Positions 7,566 to 14,628 of a stretch of DNA of 16,587 nt are shown piece by piece. Position 1 is the first letter of the stretch. Every line of letters starts with the position of its first letter. The stretch spans positions 1 to 16,587 of the forward strand of contig SMVY01000118.1 of NCBI GenBank assembly GCA_004357415.1, given 5' to 3'. A program made the translations under genes and the position numbers. Below the pieces are notes generated by a model. The model was not told where the DNA came from. It worked only from the letters and a program-made list of their open reading frames with translations, and did no database searches. This DNA comes from Gemmatimonadota bacterium. GTDB lineage: Bacteria > Gemmatimonadota > Gemmatimonadetes > Gemmatimonadales > GWC2-71-9.

Positions 7566-9184
7566 TGGCCATCAAGGGCAGTCTCAAGGAAGCGAGCCTC
7601 CCGGACGTCATCCAGCTCTTGTCGCTGGGCAAGAAAACCGGCTGCTTGGCCGTCGCCGACCGGCAGAATTTCGGCTACATCTACTTCGACAGTGGGCTCG
7701 TCAGTTACGCCTCCATCGTCAACCGCCGTGACCGCTTGGGTGACATCCTCGTCGCCAGCGACAGGATCACCGCCGAGGAGTTGCAGACGGCCATCAAGGC
7801 CCAGGAGTCGTTCCGCGACAAGAAACTCGGCGAAATCCTCGTCGACCAGGGAGTCATCGAGCGGAATGAATTGGAGGAGTACATCCAGCTCCAGATCGAA
7901 GAGGCGGTGTACTTTCTCTTTACCTGGACCTCGGGCACCTTCAATTTCGAGGTCGGCGTGGTGCCGGAGAGCGAAGACTTCCTGGTCAAGATCAATTCCG
8001 AGTCGCTGCTCCTCGAGGGCGCCCGACGGATCGACGAGTGGAGCCTCATCGAGAAGAAGGTTCCCAGCTTCGATCTGATCTTCGCGGCCGAAGAGGATCG
8101 CCTCGACGCCAGCGACGTGGCGCTGTCACCCGATCAGCAGAGAATCCTCCAATTGCTCGACGGCGAGCGGGACGTCCACCAGATCCTGGAGGAGTCCGGC
8201 CTGGCGGAGTTCGATCTCGGCAAGGGGCTCTTCGGCTTGATCACGGCAGGCTTCGTCCATCGCGTCGGTACGTCCAAGAGCCGGGAAACCCCGCGGGTCA
8301 ATGAGGCGCGTGTGGAGGAACACCGCAATCTGGGCATCGCCTTCTACAAGACCGACATGCTGGAAGAAGCACTGCGGGAGTTCCGCCGGGTGGCGGACCT
8401 CCGGCCGGCCGAGGGGAGCGCGCCGTTCTTCCTGGGGCTCATCGCCTTGAAGCAGGCGCGCTGGAGCGACGCCGTGGCCTGCTTCCGCGAAGCGGTCGAC
8501 AAAGGTGGCCCCCGGCCGGGAGCGCTGCACAACCTCGGGTACGCGCTCGAACGGGTCGGCGAACTCGAGGAGGCGGAGACGGCGTTCGCCGATGCCGTCA
8601 GTCGCGCCCGGGACGATGCCAGGGCCATGATTGGGTGGGGAATCATTGCCCTGAAACGGGAGGAGTTCGGGGTGGCCACCGGACGTCTGGCGCGGGCCCG
8701 GGAACTGATTGGCGAGGTCACGCCGCCGAAGGTTTGGTACTGGGCCATGACGTTGGCGTACACCGGCGAGGGGGACCTCGACGCGGCTCTCGCACTGGCT
8801 CGGGAGGGTGGGGCGGCCTATCCGGAGCACGCGGTGCTGGCCAACAACGTCGCAGTACTGCTCGAGGGAGCGGGAGAGGTATCCGAGGCCGACGAAGTCC
8901 TGCAGGCCGCGTTCGAAGCCGAGCCGACGTTGCCCCAACTGTCGAAGAACTTGGGCGACCTGCGTTACCGCGCGGGGAATTACGACGACGCGCAGTCGGC
9001 CTATGAGCGCGCGGCCAAACTGAACCCGGATCTCGGGGACGACCTCTACTTCAAGCTGGGAAACCTGGCGTACAAGCGCAAAGACGCCGATCAGGCCAAG
9101 AGCTATTGGGAGCACGCCACCGAGCTCAACCCCGGGCACCAACTGGCGCGGGCCAATCTCGACATGCTGGAGCCTGCGGAATGA
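7565..9184 (+). CDS. PATAN (DUF4388) domain protein with long TPR array
   Basis: The protein has 539 residues and starts at ATG 7565, where TGATG joins it to the previous stop; upstream sequence in the same frame lies inside the AAA+ gene. The start MAIKGSLKEASLPDVIQLL and the motif LGKKTGCLAV match DUF4388/PATAN and the paralogue at 2161-3306. Residues 57-80 and 87-110 form two MshEN-like 24-residue repeats (RLGDILV and KLGEILVDQGVI). Residues 205-240 (LLDGERDVHQILEESGLAEF) look like a winged-helix-like segment. Residues 250-539 contain about eight TPRs. It lies between the AAA+ gene and cheR, with an ATGA overlap into cheR. A role as a cytoplasmic adaptor linking chemosensory output to the MglA/AAA+ module is inferred. 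There are no membrane segments. Confidence 0.9.
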   Translation: MAIKGSLKEASLPDVIQLLSLGKKTGCLAVADRQNFGYIYFDSGLVSYASIVNRRDRLGDILVASDRITAEELQTAIKAQESFRDKKLGEILVDQGVIERNELEEYIQLQIEEAVYFLFTWTSGTFNFEVGVVPESEDFLVKINSESLLLEGARRIDEWSLIEKKVPSFDLIFAAEEDRLDASDVALSPDQQRILQLLDGERDVHQILEESGLAEFDLGKGLFGLITAGFVHRVGTSKSRETPRVNEARVEEHRNLGIAFYKTDMLEEALREFRRVADLRPAEGSAPFFLGLIALKQARWSDAVACFREAVDKGGPRPGALHNLGYALERVGELEEAETAFADAVSRARDDARAMIGWGIIALKREEFGVATGRLARARELIGEVTPPKVWYWAMTLAYTGEGDLDAALALAREGGAAYPEHAVLANNVAVLLEGAGEVSEADEVLQAAFEAEPTLPQLSKNLGDLRYRAGNYDDAQSAYERAAKLNPDLGDDLYFKLGNLAYKRKDADQAKSYWEHATELNPGHQLARANLDMLEPAE

Positions 9185-10005
9185 ATCCGGGAGACGACGC
9201 CAGCTTCCAGTCGCTGACGCAGCAGATTTCCGATGTCGAGGGCTTGGCCCTCCACGCGTACAAGGAGAAGTGCCTTCGCCGGCGGATTGCCGTCCGCATG
9301 CGGGCGCGTGGGGTCCACACCTACCAAGACTACCAGTCCTTGTTGCAACAGCATCCGGAGGAATACCCCAAGCTCCGAGACAGCCTGACGATCAACGTGA
9401 CCAAGTTCTACCGCAACGCGGCCACCTGGGAAAGTTTGGCAGACAGCGTGCTGCCGGAACTGTTCCAGGCCCGCGAGGGACGCGTTCGGGTGTGGAGCGC
9501 CGGCTGTGCCTCCGGCGAGGAGCCGTACACGCTGGCGATGGTGTTCGCCGACCTGGCCGACCGCCTGGCGCGGCGCAAGTGGCTCAACCGGGTGACGATC
9601 GATGCCACCGACATCGACCGCCAGTGCATGGCCCGGGCGGAGGCCGCCCGATACCGGCCGACGGTATTCGAAGAAGCCCCCGACCATTTTCGGGAGGAAT
9701 ACTGTGTTCCGGTGGATGATGAGTACCAGGTAATCCCGCGGCTGCGCGCGCTGGTACAGGTGCGCCACGTCGATCTGATGCGCGATCCGCCCCTGACTTC
9801 GGAATACGATCTCGTGGTGTGCCGCAACGTCGTCATCTACTTCGATCGCCCCACCCAGGAGCAGCTGTACCAGACGTTCGCCGATGTGCTGCCGGAAGAG
9901 AAAGGGGTACTCGTCTTGGGAAAGGTGGAAACCCTGTTCGGACCCGTCCAGAAACGATTCACACTGCTCGACGTGCGCGAGCGCATCTACCGGCGGTGCG
10001 CGTGA
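9181..10005 (+). CDS. cheR: CheR, chemoreceptor glutamate methyltransferase
   Basis: This 274-residue SAM-dependent methyltransferase would methylate glutamates on chemoreceptors as part of adaptation. I chose ATG 9181 (ATGA overlap) because the sequence before it belongs to the preceding TPR gene. The N-terminal helical domain includes CLRRRIAVRMRARGV (31-45). The NVTKFYRN motif (72-79) corresponds to the CheR NxTxFFR signature. The SAM-binding loop is SAGCASGEEPYT (106-117), with the ligand region DATDID (141-146). CRNVVIYF (214-221) is the conserved late motif. The length is normal for a stand-alone CheR. It is followed by cheD and cheB, completing an adaptation cassette. All signature motifs are present, so activity is likely. 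Confidence 0.96.
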   Translation: MNPGDDASFQSLTQQISDVEGLALHAYKEKCLRRRIAVRMRARGVHTYQDYQSLLQQHPEEYPKLRDSLTINVTKFYRNAATWESLADSVLPELFQAREGRVRVWSAGCASGEEPYTLAMVFADLADRLARRKWLNRVTIDATDIDRQCMARAEAARYRPTVFEEAPDHFREEYCVPVDDEYQVIPRLRALVQVRHVDLMRDPPLTSEYDLVVCRNVVIYFDRPTQEQLYQTFADVLPEEKGVLVLGKVETLFGPVQKRFTLLDVRERIYRRCA

Positions 10006-10490
10006 CCTCGAACGAACTGGTGGTGAAGGTTGCCGACGCCAAGGTCGGCATGGCCGGCGACGTCTTGGTGACGTACGGCCTCGGAAGCTGCGTGGCCATC
10101 GTGTTGTACGACGCCACGGTCCTCGTCGGCGGGATGGCCCACATCCTCCTGCCGACGCCGTCCCTCGCCAAGCCTGGCGCCAAGCCGCAAAAATTTCCTG
10201 AGACCGCCATCCCCCACGTGTTGGAGGAAATGGCGGCCATCGGCGCCAACAGCCAACGGGTGACGGCCCGCCTGGTGGGTGGGGCGGCCATGTTCGGCAA
10301 TATGGTACCCGCTGGCTCGATCCAAATGGGCGAGCGGAACCTGGTTGCCGCCCGGAGGGTACTCAACGCACACAACATTCCGGTGGTGGGCGAGGCGGTC
10401 GGCGGCGACTTTGGACGAAACGTCCACTTCCACGTCGACACTGGAGTGGTCAGCATCTCGTCGGTCAAGGCCGGTGTCCACGAAATCTGA
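10002..10490 (+). CDS. cheD: CheD, chemoreceptor glutamine deamidase
   Basis: The protein has 162 residues and starts at GTG 10002 in a GTGA overlap with cheR. The catalytic residues are at the expected spacing: T24 and C30 in VTYGLGSCVAI and H47 in GGMAHILLP, matching the Cys-His-Thr arrangement of CheD. RLVGGAAMF and GGDFGRNVHFH are further family blocks. CheD deamidates specific glutamines of chemoreceptors to glutamates, creating methylation sites for CheR; in some species it also interacts with CheC, and no CheC is seen here. The gene sits between cheR and cheB. Its 3' end overlaps the proposed cheB start by 17 bp. Confidence 0.96.
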   Translation: MTSNELVVKVADAKVGMAGDVLVTYGLGSCVAIVLYDATVLVGGMAHILLPTPSLAKPGAKPQKFPETAIPHVLEEMAAIGANSQRVTARLVGGAAMFGNMVPAGSIQMGERNLVAARRVLNAHNIPVVGEAVGGDFGRNVHFHVDTGVVSISSVKAGVHEI

Positions 10491-11553
10491 ACTCCCTTCC
10501 GTGCTGGTCACGGACGACAGCGCCTTCTTCCGGCAACTGCTGAGCCAACTCATCGACGACTCGGGGCGGTTCCGCGTGGTGGCCACGGCACGGAACGGTG
10601 CCGATGCCTTGCAGAAGGTGCACAAATTCCAACCCGACATCATCACCATGGACTTGGAGATGCCCGAGTTGGATGGCCTCGGGGCGATCGGGTACATCAT
10701 GTCGGAGATCCCGCGGCCCATAATAGTAGTAAGCGCCTACGCCGGGCAGGGCACCGCGGCGGCGATCAGGGCGCTCGAGCTCGGGGCCGTCGAGCTGGTC
10801 GCCAAGGAAGAACAGCGAACCCATGCCGCGCAGTCCCGCCTGGGTCACCGGTTGCTGACGGCGCTCGAGGCGGCCGCCTCGGCGGAGTTGAACCGTCTTC
10901 CGGTACTCGCTCGCCCGAGGCGGGTGGAGGCCGCTGCGGTCGAACCGTTGTTCGCCGTCCCCGGGCGACCGACATGCTGCGTGGTCATTGCCGCATCGAC
11001 CGGCGGACCGCGCGCCCTGGCGGAAGTGTTGCCGCGCATCGAGCCAGGTCACCACGCCGCGATCCTGATTGCGCAACACATGCCGCCCAAATTCACCCGC
11101 AGTCTCGCCGAACGCCTGGACGGGCAGAGCCGTCTCAAGGTGGTCGAGGGTGGTGACGGTGTTCCGCTGGCGCCCGATACGGCGTACATCGCGCCGGGGG
11201 ATTATCATATGCAAGTGAAACTCGGCGCCCAAGGCCCCAGTCTCGTGCTCGATCAGGAGCCACCCCTGTGGGGTGTCCGGCCCGCCGCCGATCATCTATT
11301 CCGCTCCGTAGCCCGCGTGTTCGGGGAGCGGGCCATCGGCGTGGTACTCACGGGCCTCGGCCGCGACGGCGCCGAAGGGCTGGCGGCAGTGCGGAAAGCC
11401 GGGGGCTATGGCGTGGCCCAGAACCGGGAGAGTGCCACCATCTACGGCATGCCGAAGGCGGCGGTGGAAATTGGTGCCGCGAGCGACATCCTGGGTATCG
11501 ACCAGATCGGTCCTCGAGTCAGCGCCTGGCTGGCGGCGCTTCCCGCCAGGTAA
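10474..11553 (+). CDS. cheB: CheB, response-regulator methylesterase
   Basis: The protein has 359 residues from GTG 10474, inside the end of cheD. A start at GTG 10501 would cut into the first strand of the receiver domain, and sequence further upstream in this frame reads as out-of-frame cheD. The receiver domain (about 8-125) has the acidic pair D14-D15, phosphoacceptor D60 in MDLEMPELDG, S87 and K111. A linker leads to the methylesterase domain (about 166-359), with catalytic S175 in AASTGGP, H202 in AQHMPP and D298 in TGLGRDGAEG. CheB removes methyl groups from receptors when phosphorylated by CheA. CheA is not in the window, so the phosphodonor must be encoded elsewhere. The protein looks complete and active. 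Confidence 0.96.
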   Translation: MSTKSELPSVLVTDDSAFFRQLLSQLIDDSGRFRVVATARNGADALQKVHKFQPDIITMDLEMPELDGLGAIGYIMSEIPRPIIVVSAYAGQGTAAAIRALELGAVELVAKEEQRTHAAQSRLGHRLLTALEAAASAELNRLPVLARPRRVEAAAVEPLFAVPGRPTCCVVIAASTGGPRALAEVLPRIEPGHHAAILIAQHMPPKFTRSLAERLDGQSRLKVVEGGDGVPLAPDTAYIAPGDYHMQVKLGAQGPSLVLDQEPPLWGVRPAADHLFRSVARVFGERAIGVVLTGLGRDGAEGLAAVRKAGGYGVAQNRESATIYGMPKAAVEIGAASDILGIDQIGPRVSAWLAALPAR

Positions 11554-11558
11554 CGAGC

Positions 11559-11981
11559 GTGACTGACGTCCTGCTGGTCCGGATCGGTGACCGCCAAGTG
11601 GGCTTGATCGTGGATTCGCTCGTCGAGGTCATCGAATTGACCGCTCCGTTCCCGGTGCCCTCGGCCACGCCGGCGCTGCGCGGGCTCATCCCGGTGGGGG
11701 ACCGACTCGTTCCCGTGCTCCACCTGGGTGCCGCACTTGACGGGGCGGCCTGCCCGGATCGGCTGGGCGAGATGGCGGTCATCGCCACGATCGACGAGCG
11801 GACCATCGGCCTGGAAGTCGACTACGCGTCGGAGGTCACGCCGGCGGTGATCACGCAGCTGCCGGAGGATCTTCTGGTACCCGGAGCGGTCGGCGTGGTG
11901 CAGCGGGAGGGTGTGTTCGTGCCCGTCATCGACGTGGCGCTGTTGGGGGCCCAACTCATCGACATCGGAACGGCATCATGA
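11559..11981 (+). CDS. cheW: CheW-like coupling protein 1
   Basis: This is a short CheW domain of 140 residues. I chose GTG 11559 because it opens the first CheW strand (TDVLLVRIGDRQVGL), with an AGG eight bases upstream; the frame is open earlier but overlaps cheB. The blocks VDSLVEVIEL (18-27), ALRGLIPVGDRLVPVLHL (39-56), GLEVDYASEVTP and REGVFVPVIDVALL fit the family. CheW bridges chemoreceptors and the CheA kinase in signalling arrays. The usual N-L-R-G turn is replaced by P45-V46-G47-D48, so the conserved arginine at that place is missing. A second CheW follows in an ATGA overlap and shows the same change. Confidence 0.92.
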   Translation: MTDVLLVRIGDRQVGLIVDSLVEVIELTAPFPVPSATPALRGLIPVGDRLVPVLHLGAALDGAACPDRLGEMAVIATIDERTIGLEVDYASEVTPAVITQLPEDLLVPGAVGVVQREGVFVPVIDVALLGAQLIDIGTAS

Positions 11982-12469
11982 CGAGCACCGCCGAGGAAAT
12001 TCAGGTCGTGATCTTCACGGTCGACGAGCAACGGTTTGCCTTCGAGATTTCGCAGGTCGAGCGCATCATGCGATACGTGGTTCCTACACCGCTGCCGAAG
12101 GCGGCGGCTTTTCTCGAGGGTGTCCTTCCGTACGGTGATGACCTCATGCCCGTAGTGGACCTGCGCAAGCGACTGAGTGTCGCACCGGAGATCGGCGAGG
12201 AGAGCCGACTGATAGTCATTCGTGTGGATGAACATCCCGTGGCGGTCCTGGTCGACCGGGTGCTCGATGTACACCGGGTTGATGTGGCCTCCATCAGCGC
12301 TCCGCCCAAGATGGTGCGGGGCCTCGCCGCACAATACATCGTAGGCATGTTGACGCACGGGAATGACACGGTCGTCATGTTGAACGCGGGGAAGCTGTTC
12401 AATTCAAGGGAGCGGCTGCAACTGGAAGAAACCGGGAACAGCCGATCCGCGGAGGACCCTGGCCAATGA
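11978..12469 (+). CDS. cheW: CheW-like coupling protein 2
   Basis: This is a CheW domain protein of 163 residues starting in an ATGA overlap with the preceding cheW. Family blocks: VVIFTVDEQRFAFEISQVERIM (start of the first barrel), the loop with P36-P40, MPVVDLRKRL (57-66), AVLVDRVLDVHRV and the late PPKMVRG-YIVGM segment. As in its neighbour, the NLRG turn of classical CheW is replaced, here by P51-Y52-G53-D54. A 20-residue polar tail follows the domain. Two different CheW proteins in one operon suggest either two receptor or kinase partners or a mixed array. The gene overlaps the next one by ATGA. Confidence 0.94.
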   Translation: MTSTAEEIQVVIFTVDEQRFAFEISQVERIMRYVVPTPLPKAAAFLEGVLPYGDDLMPVVDLRKRLSVAPEIGEESRLIVIRVDEHPVAVLVDRVLDVHRVDVASISAPPKMVRGLAAQYIVGMLTHGNDTVVMLNAGKLFNSRERLQLEETGNSRSAEDPGQ

Positions 12470-13338
12470 CCGAGTCCTGGCTTGCCGAACTGCGCGCGCG
12501 GTACGGGGACATCGAACGGCGGCTGGAACAAGCCGTTGCCCAGGCCGAACGCGAGGCGTTGAAGCGCGAGATCATCGCCTACTTCAAGGAAGTCGACGGC
12601 GCGTTGTCAGACCTCACCGGGCTCAAGGAGAACATCCGGACACTGGTGGAGCGCTACAAGCAGCTGTCGGGAACCGCTGACGGGGCGCAGGCCCCCCAGT
12701 TCACCGGCGCCCGGCCGGCGGTGCACGCCGACCATCTCGGGGCTTCCACCTACATCGAGAAGGGGTGGAGCCTGATTTCCCTGGGCGACCACACCGGTGC
12801 CATTCAGGCGCTCAACAAGGCACTGTCGTTGGCGCCGGACGATACCCAGGCGCGGTCGCTTCTCGGATGGGCCCAGATGCTCAACGAAGACTACGACGAC
12901 GCCCTGGCGACGTTCTCCAAGGTCCTCACCAAGGAACCGGCCAACTCGCTCGCGCGGATCAACGTGGGGTATATCTGCCTCAAGAAGGGCATCTTCGGCG
13001 AGTCGATCGAGCATCTGTCCAAGGCCATCCGGCTGGCCAACGATCGCAAGGCAACACTGTACGCCCACTTCTACCTCGGTCTCGTCTACCTCGAACGCGA
13101 GATGTACCAGGACGCGCAGTCATTTCTCTCCAAGGCCCTCGAGTTGGGACCCAATCTTGTCGAGGCCTACTTCGAGTTGGGCCGTGCCCAATGGTTCGCC
13201 GGTGAGCGAGAGACGGCCCGCGAAACCTGGGCCGATGGATTCAAGGCCAACAAGTTCAATCCCTGGGGCAAGCGCTGCCAGGAAATGGTCGAGCTGGTCG
13301 ATTCGGGAGGTGAGATCCCGCGCTCCAGTTCGTCCTGA
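12466..13338 (+). CDS. Coiled-coil/TPR adaptor protein
   Basis: The protein has 290 residues and starts in an ATGA overlap with cheW. Residues about 10-70 form a charged helical, probably coiled-coil region (ERRLEQAVAQAEREALKREI, then GLKENIRTLVERYKQL). A short Ala/Pro linker follows, and residues 93-265 contain four or five TPRs (GASTYIEKGWSLISLGDHTG, DALATFSKVLTKEPA, HFYLGLVYLEREMYQDA, EAYFELGRAQWFAGERE). There is no signal peptide. It is tied translationally to the CheW pair, so it may dock to the signalling array or link it to the other TPR proteins of the operon. The partner cannot be read from sequence. Its TGA overlaps a CTG in the frame of the following peptidase gene. Confidence 0.88.
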   Translation: MTESWLAELRARYGDIERRLEQAVAQAEREALKREIIAYFKEVDGALSDLTGLKENIRTLVERYKQLSGTADGAQAPQFTGARPAVHADHLGASTYIEKGWSLISLGDHTGAIQALNKALSLAPDDTQARSLLGWAQMLNEDYDDALATFSKVLTKEPANSLARINVGYICLKKGIFGESIEHLSKAIRLANDRKATLYAHFYLGLVYLEREMYQDAQSFLSKALELGPNLVEAYFELGRAQWFAGERETARETWADGFKANKFNPWGKRCQEMVELVDSGGEIPRSSSS

Positions 13339-13424
13339 TTCTCGGTCTCCTGCAACAGCCGGCGGAACCGACGGCAACCCAGGTCGGGGACGTCACCGCC
13401 GTCAGTTGGGCTGGTGACGCCGAT

Positions 13425-14246
13425 TTGGCCATTGCGCTGGCCGAGGTGGCCGACCAACCGGTTGAGTGGCCCGCGCTGGGCCGGGTCGATCTTGGTCCCG
13501 TACGGCTGATTCTCGTCCCCGACGACGACCAATTCAGCCGGCTGGCCCGCGGTCGCGTGCCCAACTGGGGAGTCGGCCTTGCGTTCCCCCAGTCGCGCAC
13601 CATCGTGCTCCGAGCCGACGACGGTGCCGTCCGGCAAACTCTGCGGCACGAAATGGCACATCTGGCCCTCCACCAGATGGTGGAGGGACGAGTACCGCTG
13701 TGGTTCGACGAAGGCTACGCCGGTTGGGCCGCCGGCGAGTTCGGCCGTCTGGATGGCTGGGGGTTGAACCTGACGGTCATTCGTCGTCGGGTGCCGTCCC
13801 TAGGGGAACTGAACGCTGCGCTCAGGGGTTCTAGTTTCACGGCGGGTACCGCCTACGCGCTGGCCATCACTGCCGTCCTGGAACTGGCTCGCCGCAATCC
13901 CACCAGGACACTGGCGCCATTGTTCGACCGGCTGCGGGGAGACTACGGATTCGAGGCTGCCGTGATCGCGACGACCGGATATACCTCGGGTGGGTTCGAA
14001 CTCGTGTGGCAGAAGAGCGTGCGCCGGCGCTACAGTTTTCTCACTTGGCTAGCCGCGGGAGGAATGTGGCTGATTCTCGCCGTCGTCGTCTTGGTGTCGC
14101 ACTGGCACCGCCGCCGCCGTGACCGTCCCCGCCGGGCGGCCTTGGACCAGGGGTGGGATGTGGCCGAATGGCGGAGTGGTACGGCCACCTCTGACGGGGA
14201 GGGCGTTACCGTCCCCCAGAAAGGACAGTCTGGGCCGGACGACTGA
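13425..14246 (+). CDS. Peptidase-MA-like zincin with C-terminal membrane anchor, start uncertain
   Basis: The conserved core is a metallopeptidase: HEMAH (residues 75-79 from TTG 13425), with a likely third zinc ligand E96 in WFDEGYAGWAAGEF. A transmembrane helix (about 206-227) is followed by a basic RRRRDRPRR stretch, which puts the catalytic part outside the cytoplasm. The start is a problem. TTG 13425 is the first standard start after the in-frame stop at 13311, but the frame from 13314 already reads as coding, with a hydrophobic ALQFVLILGLL stretch followed by QQPAEPTAT, like a signal peptide. A CTG at 13335 overlaps the upstream TGA (CTGA), mirroring the ATGA junctions elsewhere, but leaves a short signal. 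The real start may be non-canonical, or hidden by a small indel near 13310. It is the last gene of the operon; the substrate is unknown. Confidence 0.78.
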   Translation: MAIALAEVADQPVEWPALGRVDLGPVRLILVPDDDQFSRLARGRVPNWGVGLAFPQSRTIVLRADDGAVRQTLRHEMAHLALHQMVEGRVPLWFDEGYAGWAAGEFGRLDGWGLNLTVIRRRVPSLGELNAALRGSSFTAGTAYALAITAVLELARRNPTRTLAPLFDRLRGDYGFEAAVIATTGYTSGGFELVWQKSVRRRYSFLTWLAAGGMWLILAVVVLVSHWHRRRRDRPRRAALDQGWDVAEWRSGTATSDGEGVTVPQKGQSGPDD

Positions 14247-14267
14247 GTGGCGGCTGGAGAACCGTAC

Positions 14268-14316
14268 TGCCTAGGCATTCACCCGGTGGCACGTCCGTTG
14301 CCACCAAGCATAGGCA
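14268..14316 (+). terminator. Nested inverted repeat after the operon, possible terminator
   Basis: The sequence starts 22 bases after the peptidase stop. The inner stem GGTGGCA (14285-14291) pairs perfectly with TGCCACC (14299-14305) around a 7-base loop. An outer stem TGCCTAGGC (14268-14276) pairs with GCATAGGCA (14308-14316) with one mismatch. No T-run follows, so it is not a classical intrinsic terminator; it could be a processing or stabilising hairpin. The outer left arm is itself part of a 10-bp palindrome, TGCCTAGGCA. Confidence 0.45.
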
Positions 14317-14365
14317 AGCGACTGCAGCGCGTGAGCTTAGGGGGCCCGGGCGAGTGGCGTCGAGC

Positions 14366-14394
14366 TTGACCTCGCCCTGACGGATGACTAATCT
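14366..14394 (+). promoter_or_regulatory. Putative promoter of the small membrane protein gene
   Basis: TTGACC (14366-14371, five of six matches to the -35 consensus) is followed after exactly 17 bases by TAATCT (14389-14394), which fits TANNNT with three of six matches to the -10 consensus. The next gene's ATG at 14403 is only eight bases beyond the -10, so transcription from here would start at or next to the start codon. No ribosome-binding site is seen in that gap. Confidence 0.4.
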
Positions 14395-14402
14395 CCTTGC
14401 TT

Positions 14403-14594
14403 ATGCCCAATCAGGCTCCTAGTGGTTCCACCCGCCGCTCCTCGCTGGGGCGACGCAACGTAGTTCTCCTCGGGGCGGCGATGATGTCTCTCGCCGGGGG
14501 ATACTTGTTGCTGGGTGCTGGCAGCGCGAGCGCTGCCGCGGTACTGTTGGTTCTGGGGTACTGCGTGCTGTTTCCATTGGGCATCGCTCTGTAG
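14403..14594 (+). CDS. Small two-helix membrane protein
   Basis: This is a 63-residue protein. The N-terminal 20 residues are polar and basic (SGSTRRSSLGRRN). Two hydrophobic segments follow at about 21-39 (VVLLGAAMMSLAGGYLLLG) and 44-62 (AAAVLLVLGYCVLFPLGIAL), joined by a short Gly/Ser/Ala turn. The basic N-terminus predicts both ends in the cytoplasm. I start at ATG 14403; a TTG six bases earlier is in frame but lies against the -10 element. The layout loosely resembles small DUF3098-type membrane proteins, but this is not a firm assignment. It has its own promoter-like sequence and stands alone between the operon and the tRNA. The function is unknown. Confidence 0.7.
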   Translation: MPNQAPSGSTRRSSLGRRNVVLLGAAMMSLAGGYLLLGAGSASAAAVLLVLGYCVLFPLGIAL

Positions 14595-14611
14595 CCTGCA
14601 CGCGCGAGTGG

Positions 14612-14628
14612 TATAGAGGGCGCCGGCT
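14612..14628 (+). promoter_or_regulatory. Possible -10 and GC-rich discriminator of the tRNA gene
   Basis: TATAGA (14612-14617) lies 23 bases before the tRNA and is followed by GGGCGCCGGC. A GC-rich discriminator after a -10 is typical of stable-RNA promoters under stringent control. No good -35 is seen at 16-18 bases, so this is weak. Confidence 0.25.

Noticed and set aside
8126..9142. Minus-strand open frame of 338 codons
   Set aside because: It is opposite the TPR array of the second PATAN protein, which is strongly supported on the plus strand.
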